Origin: Neoceratodus forsteri
Taxonomy: Eukaryota; Chordata; Ceratodontiformes; Ceratodontidae
Direction: 5' to 3'
Length of the DNA: 64,000 nucleotides
NCBI GenBank assembly: GCA_016271365.2
Contig: CM028136.1
Coordinates: 471,508,001-471,572,000 of the forward strand
Below are positions 33,861-44,016 of this stretch, piece after piece; position 1 is the first letter of the stretch; the number at the start of each line of letters is the position of its first letter. A program made the position numbers and the translations under genes. The notes under the pieces are model-generated. The model was given only the letters and a program-made list of their open reading frames with translations, had not been told where the DNA came from and ran no database searches.

Positions 33861-34322
33861 ACTCAGAAATGGGATCAATGGTGGAAATACTTTGATTTTA
33901 TTTAAGGACACATACTGGGGTTAGGGAATTTCCTAAGAACTGAAAAAAGGGGGAGGGATAGTGTTAATATAATTATGATAGTAATTAGCAAATGGGTTAC
34001 TTGTTTAAGGTATTGTTCTTGGTTGGGATTTCTCCTTCTAATGGATTTTGGATTTTATGTTCAGTGTGTTAGTAGGACTTGATAAATTGTGTTGTTGAAA
34101 TTTCTCTACACTTATGAGTTGGTGGGATGTAACATTGTTTTGTATATTATTTGAGAAAAAAGGGGGATGGTTATAATTGTTTTCTTATGTGCTAGAGTAA
34201 TTGCATGAATTACTACTTATTTTCTTTTTTCTTTTTTTCTCTTCCCTTTTATTTGATTTGTATGTTAGGATATTGACTTATATATACGTTGTTTTGATTT
34301 CAATAAAAAATTCCCCTACTCT

Positions 34323-34490
34323 TATAGTGGGGAGGGGGAGGGCATGGATTATAATGTTTTTCTTATGTTTTAGGGTTATTGTATGAATTAATACTTATTC
34401 CTGTTTTTGTAATTTTCTTTTGCATGATTTTGTATGATGGACTACTGACTTGTATATATTTTATGTTGATTTTGTTTTGATTTCAATAAC
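34323..34490 (+). mobile_element. Third, 5'-truncated LINE copy (3' UTR stub)
   Basis: About 168 bp that repeat the last part of LINE copy 2. They read ggcatggattataatg, tttcttatgt, 'tattgtatgaattaatac', gttttgatttcaataaca, and then the SINE target aaattcccctactctt. The matching part of copy 2 is about 34160-34322. A target remnant (ttcccctactctt, 34309-34322) separates the two. This reads as a third, 5'-truncated insertion of the same family at the same site; a simple tandem duplication is the alternative. Confidence 0.75.
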
Positions 34491-35200
34491 AAATTCCCCT
34501 ACTCTTTTTGAGAAGCGCCATAGGATCATTAACATCCACCTGAATATGCAGACAGAAAAGACAGGAGCACTCCCCCCCCCATACTGCACTACAGTGTCAG
34601 TATTGGGATTTAAAGAGCTAGTGGAGCCAAACCAGGCAGACAGGAAAATAATATAAATTTTAAAAAGCAGTCAGTTATAAAATGTTATTTCTGAAGTACT
34701 TTTCTTTTACCTTTTCCCCATCAGAGAGTCTTCTATGTCATAATGTTGTGGAGGATGTGTGGAACAGCTCTTAGCATAGCAGCTGACATATCTAGCTCTA
34801 CTGCCCCCCCACTATATCATAAGCATTGTGATTTTGCTGACAGTAAAATCACATGTAAATGACCTGGCAGTCACTGAATTGCTGTTCCTAAGTAGCAGTG
34901 ATGTCACAGTCAGTGAGGTCACGATGCTGATGATGTAGTGGGGGCAGTATAGCTAGTTATGTCAGCTGCCACACAGATTGCTGTTCCACACATCACACAT
35001 ATTAACATCAGGTAAACAATCTTCTAGTTAAACAAAGGGAAAATATAAAGCACCTCAAATATAAAAGGTAATGGTTGACTGCTTTTAAAATCTAATATTA
35101 GTTTTAGGCAGTACACACGCTTTTTAACCCACATGCCAAGTGTGGGGATAGAACCCACAGCCTTCTGATTTTCCAGTCTCAGAGGCCAGTGTGAATGCTA
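34491..35200 (-). mobile_element. V-SINE, head-side half (split again by a MITE)
   Basis: The SINE resumes exactly where it stopped at 5429. The plus strand reads aaattcccctactctt, then 'taggatcattaacatccacc' and acagtgtcagtattggg to 34609. After the MITE it runs 35128-35200 through the tRNA-like head (aaccccacag-type B-box region, ctcagaggcc). The central core between about 34550 and 34580 is shortened compared with the copy at 62838. Orientation is minus, the same as the 5267-5429 half. Confidence 0.88.
34614..35123. mobile_element. ~510-bp MITE with long inverted repeats and TTAA target duplication
   Basis: Inserted in the V-SINE head. TTAA is present at both edges (34610-34613 and 35124-35127), while the intact V-SINE has a single attaaccc-type site there. 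The ends are related in inverted orientation (agagctagtggagcc versus aaagcgtgtgtactgcc). The arms (34614 to about 34835 and about 34920-35123) pair over most of their length, for example aaaaagcagtcagttat with the reverse of atggttgactgctttt. A TTAA duplication is the hallmark of piggyBac-type transposition. No transposase is encoded. Confidence 0.75.
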
Positions 35201-35930
35201 TTTTTTGCATCTTTCATTTCTTAGTTTTTATACAAATTCTCTCAGACTTTTTTTCTGACCACCTGATGGAGTCTTGAATTAGTTACATAAATGTTATTAT
35301 TTTCTTCAAGGCCCTGACCCTGCAACTAAACACACATTCAGTACATCATATTATAAAATGAGAAAAACAAGTTTTCTGTTTCCACTCCTTGCCTGCAATC
35401 GATGCTGTGACAGGAATGTCAGGCAGCTAGCAATCTGCATTCCGCAGTATGTACTCTGATACTGAGTCTAACTTTCATTTTCACAATAACCAAGAAGAAA
35501 TTAGTCCCCTAGGTGCTAGACTGAGCTGGACAAGCAGTTTAAAAAGTTTTTTTTGTTAATATCCTGAGAAGTTCTGAGGTACAATACAGTAGCATCCCTC
35601 CCTCCTTCAGATGCCTTTAAAATTTAGCAACACATAGAAAATATGGGGGTTGCACTACTTTGCAGCTGTGGAGGAATACATACAAATGTCTAAAATAGAA
35701 GTCCTAAGAAAAGTCATTTTAGTGCTACAGATGACAGAAGGGATGTAGGCTCTGCCCACAGCCCAAAAAATAAAAGGTTGTTTCTAAGCCTTCTTGCTTC
35801 AGCAACCATTTCCTTTTAAAAACAAGTATCATACAACATAGTCCTGGATAGTAAAGGGCTCTGCATATGTAGTTATCATTAATGGCTGTAAGCTCCTCCC
35901 TCTGGACAGAATGACTTGCATTTCTTCTTG

Positions 35931-36000
35931 TATAAAAACATGCCACCAGGGGCCGCTGTCTCCCTATAGGAACAATCTTTAGGATCTCTGCTGCAGGTAA
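35931..36000 (+). promoter_or_regulatory. Weak candidate: TATA box, short exon, splice donor
   Basis: tataaaaa at 35931-35938 lies about 30 bp before a pyrimidine-rich start-like stretch (ctgtctccctatagg). It is followed by ctgcag|gtaagc at 35991-36002, a near-consensus donor. The spacing would suit a core promoter with a ~35-bp first exon. Such strings occur by chance, and no ORF or downstream acceptor is tied to it. Confidence 0.15.
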
Positions 36001-36802
36001 GCTTGTTGCATTTCAGCTTGCCTGCAATTCTGGTTCATGTATTTTACTATAACAAAAGGAACAGTATTTATATATAAAAAACAGCCCTCTATTTGTTCCT
36101 CACAGGGCTTACTTTAAGGGTGAGGACACCAAAGAGACAGTTTTGTCTCAGTCTATTTATTGAAACAGTTGTACAGTATTACATTACATGTGCTTTTCTT
36201 ACCCCAAGAACACTATGCTACAAAGACCAATCTGGTCTTAGATATGTCAGCCCTCTCTGGATTCTCTGTGTTGGCGAGGGGAGTGGGAGAATGAGGGCAT
36301 GCACTCCTCTTCTCCCTTCTCCTGCTAGCTCAGTAAGCCTATTCAGCAATTTGCCTTAGATGCACAAAATACTTATTTATTTAGCACTCAGAAGTGCTAT
36401 ACATTTTGAAGGCTTCCATCTCAAAGGAGTATTTTCCAAGACCCCTTTTTTTCTCTGACTGCTGAAACTGTCAGCCATCAGCTTCAACTTTCATTTGGGC
36501 CCTTTAATAGATCCTGTCCATTCATTCACTATAGCAGAGTGATGATCTGCTGAAAGTAAAAGTTTTCAGCCACTCTGCTTTGATTGCTTCTTTGTTTTTA
36601 TTTTATTAGCCTTCGATATTTCTATACTTTTCAGTCAGCATTCATTCATTCATTTTAGGGACACCATCGTCCCTTTTCCTTCTGTGGATGCTGGCATATT
36701 TTTTAATTCATTAAGGAGCAGGGTCTTTATCAGAGCGGCTGGCTGAAATTTACAAATAAACAGTAGCTGCATGCTTTGCTACTGTTGCTGTGTCAAAGCA
36801 GT

Positions 36803-36825
36803 GGAGAGAGAGAGAGAGAGAGAGA
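36803..36825. repeat. (AG)n microsatellite
   Basis: A 23-bp run of alternating G and A. Confidence 0.95.
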
Positions 36826-37668
36826 ATGCTGGAGTTTTCATGCTCCCTTTCCTTTTCATTTCAGGTTCTTTCTCTCTGATTTATGAATCACAGTCTTTAA
36901 TATAATATTTAGGGACACCACTGTCCCTAACATTTATTCATTTTATTTATTTATTTATGACTTTGGCAACCAGGTAAGTGCGCTGATCTCAGGGACCATT
37001 TTCAGGCACAACCCAGACCACATACTGTAGCACAGGAGCTAATGTACCAAACAACAAGGCATGGAATAATTGACAAAAACAAACAAAAAAAGAAAACAAG
37101 ATAAAGGTTACAATAGTGTATAGGAATAGAAAATAGAAAAGCAACAAAAAATATGGGATTACATAAACCATGCATCAGTTAGGCATTACAGTAAGTAAGG
37201 GTATGGATAAATGTACAGTTCTATCAGCAGCAATTACAATAGAAAACAAATAAGGGAGTCTAACTATAAGTAGAAAGAGGGATAAGGTGCAACAAAGTAT
37301 AGAGGAGGGAAGGGGAAGGGGTGGGGCAGAGGGGTGGGAGGTAGGATTAACAAACATGGGTACTAAAGCTCAAGTGTACAAGCAGGCCAGCTTAATCGAT
37401 TCCCACTTTACCTAATGTACATACACATTCCTTGGTGGGGTGCAGTTGGGAAAGTGAGCGATCTACCTATGGAAGCAGTGGCAGCAGAAAGTCATCAGGA
37501 GCCAGTCTTTGAGGCAGGTTTTGAACTGGCAGTGGATATTGAGGGATCAGAGATCGGCAGGCAGTTTATTCCACAGTGTAGGGGCTGTCACAGACAGGAC
37601 TCTGTTGCCCATGTTGGTAGATACCCTGGGGATATTCAGGGGGGGGAGAGATACCATTTGAGTGTAGG

Positions 37669-40465
37669 CTATGGTGTGAGATTCATACAGCAAGGAAGGG
37701 AGCAAGAGGAGATACTTTGGCCAGTATAAATGGTGGAATCCACCATGCAGGTCAAGGCTAGGTCAAAACAGTCCTGCAGCAGGAGCCATCCTAGCTTGTT
37801 TTGGAGGACACAGTGGTGTGTGGTAAAAGGGGCCAGCAAGACAAAATGACAGGCACTGTTATAGGCAGAGAAGAGCTTGGCCATGAGGGTGGCAGATGTC
37901 CTGGCATAGATAGGAGAGACAGTAGTCCAGGATAGGGAGTACATTTCCTTGTACGATGGCCAGTTGGGCTTCTGGAGTTAAGTAATGCCAGAATCTGTAG
38001 GTAGCATCTAATTTTTGGTGAGATCTTCTTACTACTGAATAGATGTGCTTGGAAAAGGAGAGGGAGGAGTCAAGTATAACTCCTAGGTATTTGAAAGTAC
38101 ACATGTCTTCAAGGGCTTGGCCATCAGGGGGCACAATATCGAGAGGGGGTTGAGTTTTGTATTCAGCTAGGAAGGGCTTTGATCTGAACAACATAGATTT
38201 TTTTAGCATTACCCAGAAGGAGTTTTTGTGAACCAGTTATGGGCTGTAGCATAGTTTCGGGAGAGAACTGAGGAAATATTGTCTAGGGATTTAGCACTGT
38301 GGAAGAGCACAAGGTCATCAGCATAGAGGAGAGAGTGAAAACTGAAACAGTCCAAGGGGAGGGAGTTTATAAATAAAGATAATAGTAGGGGGCTCCCAGG
38401 GGCCCTGGGGGACACCTGTAAAGATGGGCAGAATGGGGGAGCGGGCAGGGCCAATGCACACAAATTGGGAGTGGGCAGTGAGGTAGCTCTTGAACCTCTT
38501 GAGAGCAGCCAAGGCTATGTAGTTTGGAGAGGAGAATGGCATGGTTTACCATGTTGAAAGCCTTGGAGTGGTCAAGGAAGACTGCTCCGGTGGCATTACC
38601 ATGGTCCATATTAGTGTGAATGTGGTTGGTCAGAAGAGCAAGAGCAGAGGCGGTAGAATGTTTTTTGAAAGCCATGCTGTTGTCTGCACAGGAGATTGTG
38701 TTTGCCTATGTAGTCAGCAAGTTGATGGTGGACAGCTTTCTCAAGTAGTTTACTTAGGTGGGGAGGATGGAGATCAGATGATAGTTGTCCATAGATAGAG
38801 GGTCCCCAGCTTTAAAAATGGGAATCACCTTTGCAGTCTTCCAGGGGCTCAGGCATGGAGGAGGAGGAGGAGGAGGAGGAGGAAGAGAGGGTGAGGTTAA
38901 AGATACAAGTGAGCGGTTCAATGTTGTCTGGGGAGATGAGCCTAAGTAAGACCTGATATAGACCATCAACACCAGGGGAGCCATGGTTTCAAAGGCTTTT
39001 GAGGAGCTTAGCTGTGTCAGCTCTCAAGAGAGATTTGAAGAAGAAAGTGGGAATCTGGGGTTGAGTGGTTGGCCCATCAGAGGTAGGCGGGGGTTGGATG
39101 GTGGACCAGGTTAATTGGTTGGCCCTAGGTAGTTTACTTTGATACATGAATAGGTCAGAGAACTTGTCGTTAAAAGCCCTAGCCACTTCCAGAGGATCCA
39201 TAATAAGGTCATTTGGGGAGTTAAGATGCAGAGCAGACTTGCTGGAGTGGCAGTCAAGTAGGGAGCTGATGAATGCCCAGAATTTCCTAGGGTCCCCAAG
39301 GTTAGCCTGTTGGAGATTATGGAAGTGGGTCTGCTTGAGGGATTTCACCAGATGTTTGCATAGATTCTTCCAGCACCTGTAGGCATCCCATATTGCAAGG
39401 GAGGGGTATGCTTTGTATGTGGACCAAGCACGATCCCTATCCTTCATAAGGGTAAGGTCTTTCATGACCCAGCATGAGCAGCCACCTCTGACTATTCTTG
39501 TGGTGACCAGGAAGTGCCATTCCCACAGGGTCAAAAGGGGCTGTGTGAGGAAGGTTACTGCCTGTGTCACATCAGAAAGTGAGTAGAGAGCAGACCAGTC
39601 CAAGAACTGAGCCTCTTTGAGGAAATTGAGGTTGTTCAGGCTACTGAAATTGTGAAAGGGCAAGTATTGGGAGGGGGACGTTTGAATTTAGATGACCAGA
39701 GGAGATACATATGGGAGTGGTCACTGATGGAGTCAGCCATGGTACCAGCATGCAGTACATAATCATCCCTGTTGGTAATGATTCAGTCCAGAAAGGACTG
39801 AGTGCCTGTACGTGGGTTTTGGCTGGTGGGAAGCATAATAGCTTGGACCAGGTTGTGTTGTTTTGGGAAGGACACATAGTCATACTGGTGGGTGGTCAGC
39901 CAGTTTAAGTTAACATTGCCAAGGAGAATTGCATCTCTGTGGAGGGATAAAGAGCTCAGGCCCAAGAGGAAACTATCTAGGCCCACAGTTCCAACAGAGG
40001 GAGGGTTGTAGTAGCAGCCTATGTAGAGTTTCTTACAGGCTCCCATGATAATTTCAGAGAGTAGCCATTTTTTAGGTGAGGATGGATCTGAGCAGAGGAC
40101 AACATTGGCTAAGAGTTGTTCCCTAAGGAATAGTGCAACACCACCATCCTTTTTCCTGCCCAGCTTATCATGCCACAGGGAGCAGTATCCAGGTAGCTGG
40201 TAAGTGGTGTCAGCATGGTGGGGCTTTAGCCAGGTTTTGGAAAGTCCCAGAATGTGGGGCTTGTATAGTGCAACTTATGCCTCCAGGTCTTGAAACTTAG
40301 ATAGAAGACTGCACACATTGATGTGCATGATATTAAGCCCTGGAGCATCAGCCCAAATGTTGCAGGAGGGTCATTGTGGGAGTTGAGTGAGCCAGGGTTG
40401 CATTCAACATCACCAGCTAGGAGAAGGAGGGATATTAAGAGTATATATGGGCAGGAGGAGACCAC
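37669..40465 (-). pseudogene. L2-group LINE ORF2 with 2A-like N-terminal motif
   Basis: It starts MVSSCPYILLISLLLLAGDVECNPGS: a hydrophobic run followed by a 2A-like motif at residues 19-26. The endonuclease follows: DLEAYVALYKPHILGLSKTWL; LLGNVNLNWL, with Asn where the catalytic Asp of GDFN is expected; SISDHSHMYL. A linker (39663-38989, 224 codons open) precedes the RT: KTAKVIPIFKAGDPLSMDNY, VFLDHSKAFNMVNH, GVPQGPWEPP, YADDLVLFHSAKSL at 38313-38324, and FKYLGVILDSSLSFSKHI. A (TCC)n expansion (38857-38884) inserts a poly-Pro run before the RT. More than six frameshifts or stops inactivate it. Confidence 0.88.
38857..38884. repeat. (GGA)n microsatellite inside the LINE RT region
   Basis: Nine or so GGA units. 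On the coding (minus) strand they read as a run of Pro codons just before KTAKVIPIFKAGD, where L2-type RTs have no such run. Confidence 0.9.
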
Positions 40466-40470
40466 AGGAG

Positions 40471-41844
40471 CACCAGAGAGGTAGTGGCAAAGTTGATGTC
40501 ATTCAAGGTTAGAGAAAAGAGGGGGTGATAGGGTCGAGGGAGGGTAGTTTCTAGGAGGAGTGAGGAAAGAGGTCTAGCAGGGGAGAGTGGGTGACAGAGA
40601 AGAAGACAAGGTGCTCTTGATCATGGGCTAGCACAGTGGCACAGTAGTCTGACAGAACCAGGAGGGATGCAGTGACAGTGAGCAATGTGAGCTGTAGCAG
40701 CTACATGGTGGCAGAAAAGCTGGCAAGAGTAACAAAAGGTGGGAAAGGAGGGAAGTGTCGCAGTCAGGATGCTTGCTATGGGTAAGCTGACAGGGAGAAC
40801 AACTGTAGGAGGAGGGGCTGGTGGTGAGTGAGTAGGAGGATGGGACAAGTGCAGGAGAGGGCCTGTGTCCTTTAGATTTCAAGAAACTGCCCAGGGGCCA
40901 ATGAGAACAGGTTATATGAGAGAGGGAGCTGTTTGAGGTGGATTTAAAGAGTAGCGAGGGTGAGTGAGCTAAAAATTTACAGACAGCCACACAGCCTTGA
41001 GCTCCTGGAGGGCTTTCCGGGCTGTACCTGCAAGCAAGGGCTTGGGGCGGGTGGCAGCAGGTTCTTCTCACCATGGAGGCATGTAGATCCCTATCAGAGG
41101 TGACTGTGGAGGTGGTGCTAGCTCAAAAGGCTATAAGAGGATGTCTGAGGGAGAAAGGGTCAAGCAGGGATTAGAAATAGCTCAGGAAACAGTGGGAGGC
41201 ATCCAGCTTTACAAATTCACAAAAGTCCTGTGTCACAAATAATCTGAGTTAAATTGGGGGAGGTGGGTCACAGACAGTGAGCTAGGTGCAGCAGGGTCTG
41301 CAAAGGGGAGAAACAAAAGAAGCTACAGTTGAGGGAGGATAGGAGAAATTAACTGAAAATGGTTTTCACAGAAAATCCCAGTTAGGTAGCAGAGGCACAG
41401 AATTGTTCAAGTTCTAACACAGAATCAGGAATACAATCTTAGCCCTCTAAAATTCTCAGTTCAAACACACAATTTAAGTACAAGTAAAATTACACTTTAT
41501 ACTGAAAGAAATTCGGCAGTGGGTACATGAGAACAATCTGTGACTTGCGGGAGACAAGACCCCCTGCAAAGGTCAAAATTCTGATGCAGCACTGAGTATA
41601 AAAATAGTCCAGATATCAGAAGCAATATAGGATTAGGGGAAAATGAGGTAAATTTTGGCAGATGGCAGTGGCATAGTTCAAATGGGAGGAATTGGAAATG
41701 CCAGGCAGGATAAGGAGCCAATCAGTGAGCTTGTGGACCACAGGTGACCAATGAGAGCTGTCCCAGGAGAAAGGCACCTGCCCTTTGAAAATTTACAGAG
41801 ACAACCATGTGACCTTGAATTCCTGGAGTGCTGTCCAGGCCATA
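40471..41844 (-). other. Putative 5' region of the L2-group LINE with one isolated monomer
   Basis: G/A-rich on the plus strand with short ORFs but no recognised motif. It contains a single 117-bp monomer at 41028-41150. A flanking block (aaaatttacagacagcc, about 40970-41028) recurs as aaaatttacagagacaacc at 41789-41845, just before the main monomer array. Because it lies directly upstream of ORF2 and carries the same monomer, I infer it belongs to the LINE's 5' UTR/ORF1 region. No ORF1 domain is visible. Confidence 0.4.
41028..41150. repeat. Single copy of the 117-bp monomer
   Basis: ctgcaagcaagggcttgggg ... ggttcttctcaccatgg ... ctataagaggatgtctg. It matches the units at 41845-42895 but is separated from them by ~700 bp. 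Confidence 0.85.
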
Positions 41845-42895
41845 CCTGTAAGCAAGGGCTTGGGGTGGGTGGCAGCAGGTTCTTCTCACCGTGGAGGCAT
41901 GTAGATCCCCATCACAGGTGACCACAGAGGCAGTGCTAGCCCAAAGGGCTATGGGAAGACAACTGCAAGCAAGGGCTCAGGGGCAGGTGATAACAGGTTC
42001 TTCTCACCATGGAAGCATGTAGATCCCCATTGGAGGCAACCATGGAGGTGGTGCTTGCCCAAAGGGCTATGAGAGGATGCCTGAAAGCAAGGGCTCGGGA
42101 GTGGGTGGAGGCAGGTTCCTCTCACTGTGGAGACATGTAGGTCTCCATTGGAGGTGACCGAGGAGGTGATGCTAGCCCAAAGAGCTATGAGAGGATCCCT
42201 GCAAGCAAGGGCTTGGAGGCAGGTGGTAGCAGGTTCTTCTCGTGAGGTATGAAGAACCCCATTGGAGGTGACCACGGAGGCAGTGCTAGCCTAAAGGGCT
42301 ATGAGAGGACACCTGCAAGCAAGAGCTCAGGAGCAGGTGGCAGCAGGTTCTTCTCGCCATGGAGGTGTGTAGATCCCCTTCAGAGGTGACCACTGAGGCA
42401 GTGCTAGCCCAAAAGACTGTGAGAGGATGCCTGCAAGCAAGGGCTCGGGTGGGTGGAAGCAGGTTCTTCTACCCATGGATGCATGTGGATCCCCATCGAA
42501 GGTGACCACAGAGGTGATGCTAGCCCAAAGGGCTATGAGAGGATGCCTGCAAGCAAGGGTATGGGGCAGATGGCAGCAGGTTCTTCTTGCCATGGGGGCA
42601 TGTATTCCCTGTAGGAGGTGGCTGCAATGTGGTACTATCCCAAAGGGCTATGAGAGGATGCCTGCAAGCAAGGGCTCGGGGGCAAGTGGCAGCAGGTTTT
42701 TCTCACCGTGGAGACTTGTAGATCCCCATTGGAGGCAACAACTGAGGTGGTGGTAGCCCAAAGGGCTATGAGAGGATGCCTGCAAGCAAGGGCTTGGAGG
42801 CGGGTGGCAGCAGGTTCTTCTCGCGAGATATGAAGAACCCCATTGGAAGCGACCATGGAGGCGATGCTAGCCCAAAGGCCTATGAGAGAGGATGC
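41845..42895. repeat. Minisatellite array, nine ~117-bp units
   Basis: Unit starts (gcaagcaagggct) fall near 41845, 41964, 42081, 42199, 42313, 42431, 42547, 42662 and 42780, so spacing is 112-119 bp. Each unit carries caggttcttct, a catgtagatcccc-type string, aggtgacca and 'agcccaaagggctatgagag'. Units differ by about 10-15 percent by eye. A period near 117 = 3 x 39 keeps a frame open across several units on both strands, so ORFs here are repeat artefacts. Confidence 0.92.
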
Positions 42896-43071
42896 CATAG
42901 AAATGCTAACCAGCTGCGCTGTATTTAGAAGTGGGGGAGGCTGAAAATAAAAGTGATTGCCGCCCCACTTTGAACTGCAACAAAGCAGTTCCCATGTTGT
43001 GAGAGAGGAAGAGAGAGTAAGGAGCAGGCAAGGTCCTCGTATTATTTTACTTTAGTTTTCATATCTCTCTC

Positions 43072-43110
<39 letters not shown>

Positions 43111-43593
43111 ACTTATTTTCCTTTAAAGACCCCACAGGGTCTTTTCAATAATAAGGGCTACCAGGGAAGGAAACAGAGACATGCAATGGCAGTAAAGAAA
43201 CAGGAAAAATGTTGCTGCTGCGTGTCAATCCTGATTTGATTCAGGATTTGCTCCTATTTAACTCGGAGCAGCTTTTCTTGGCTAGCATTCAGGGGCTTCT
43301 TTTCTTTAGTGCTTTACGGAATTTACATATTTCTTTTGCACTACTTAACACAATGCCTCCTTTTTATTTTTCTAAGCTCTCTCTCTTCTTTTTACTGACC
43401 CCGTAGGGTCTTTTCATGCAGAAGGGGCACCAGTGAAATAAAAAGAGACATGGAGCAGAAGCAATTAATGAAATAAATGCATAGCATTGCTACTCCATGA
43501 AGGATAAACACAGGGGCCAGGATTTTCAAACTGTGCCCAGAATGGACGCAAGTGCCTGCACCACTTAACTGTGTTGAGCCGGATTGCAACATG
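42896..43593. other. Gene-free stretch with (TC)n and a spaced direct repeat
   Basis: It contains (TC)n at 43072-43110 and a repeated block. The block reads gaccccacagggtctttt ... agagacatg (43129-43181) and gaccccgtagggtctttt ... agagacatgg (43399-43452). Each begins with a small GACCC/GGGTC hairpin. No gene is supported. Confidence 0.6.
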
Positions 43594-44016
43594 GCAGTGG
43601 CTCAGTAGGTAGCACACTCGCCTCTGAGGCCGGGAGATCAGAGGACTGTGGGTTCAGTTCCCACATCTGGCACTTGGGTTAATATCCCAGTACTGACACT
43701 GTAGTGCAGCATGAGAGGGGTGCTGCACTTCTGAGGTGCTGTCTTTCAGATGAGACGTTAAACCGAGGTCCCATCTACCTGGATTGGTGGTAGTTCAGGT
43801 GGATGTTAAAGATCCCATGGCACTTATAGAAAAGAGTAGGGAATTTCCCCGGTGTCCTGGCCAAATTTCCCTCATTCACTAAAAATACCATCAACAGCTT
43901 AATCTGGTTCAAGATCAGTTGGCATTCATCTGTATCCCCCTCCCCCGGGTCATGCCTGAAAATAGGCAGGATTTGTCTAGTGCACCTACCTGGTCAACAA
44001 AAGCTAAAATAAAAAT
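43594..44016 (+). mobile_element. V-SINE, intact copy
   Basis: The tRNA-derived head has A-box-like tggctcagtaggtagc and B-box-like gggttcagttccc. The body has the conserved V-SINE core gatgagacgttaaaccg, gatcccatggcactta, aaagagtaggg and ggtgtcctggccaaa. The tail is cctgaaaataggcagg ... acctggtcaaca, then A-rich. It serves as an uninterrupted reference for the split V-SINE at 5267/34491: the LINE landing site here reads agagtaggg|aatttcccc without an insertion. Confidence 0.92.

Larger units (their letters stand above)
11341..34322 (+). mobile_element. Tx1-like LINE copy 2, interrupted by a Penelope-like dimer and an L1
   Basis: Second member of the same LINE family, head-to-tail behind copy 1. 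Its own sequence is in three blocks: 11341-12609, 23222-25107 and 31365-34322. The two insertions are listed separately, each with its target duplication. The 5' leader is about 32 bp before the ORF1 ATG at 11373. The 3' end is 'caataaaaaa' near 34305 followed by the target 'ttcccctactctt'. Removing the insertions gives an element of roughly 6.1 kb, like copy 1. It is more decayed than copy 1 in ORF2. Confidence 0.85.
35201..36911. other. Unassigned stretch, possibly host-derived
   Basis: No ORF with recognisable motifs. Contents noted are a TATA-like box with a nearby splice-donor-like site (35931-36000, separate entry) and an (AG)n microsatellite at 36803-36825. This is one of the few stretches without obvious transposon sequence. 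Confidence 0.4.
36912..40470 (-). mobile_element. L2-group LINE, near full ORF2, with shared SINE-type tail
   Basis: Read on the minus strand. ORF2 starts at about 40465, with endonuclease (40360-39690), RT (39000-37900) and a 3' region to 36912 that ends in an AT-rich tail (ttattcattttatttattt). Just inside the 3' end the sequence ttggcaaccaggtaagtg ... attttcaggcac resembles the V-SINE and CORE-SINE tails in this window. Clade assignment (L2/CR1 group) rests on the DVECNPG start, GVPQG and KYLGVILDSSLSF motifs. Upstream (41.0-42.9 kb) lie tandem monomers that may be its 5' region. Confidence 0.85.

Noticed and set aside
35725..35946. A minus-strand 73-codon ORF in the unassigned 35-37 kb stretch
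   Set aside because: There is no recognisable motif, and it overlaps a plus-strand TATA/splice-like string. Neither is strong enough to call a gene.
41845..42895. CRISPR-like array or a repeat protein gene
   Set aside because: Units are ~117 bp with no unique spacers, and the setting is vertebrate transposon DNA. Open frames on both strands follow from a period divisible by three.
43594..43680. A functional tRNA gene (A and B boxes visible)
   Set aside because: The head is followed by the V-SINE body, repeats at 62838 and 35200, and does not fold as a complete cloverleaf. It is a SINE promoter.
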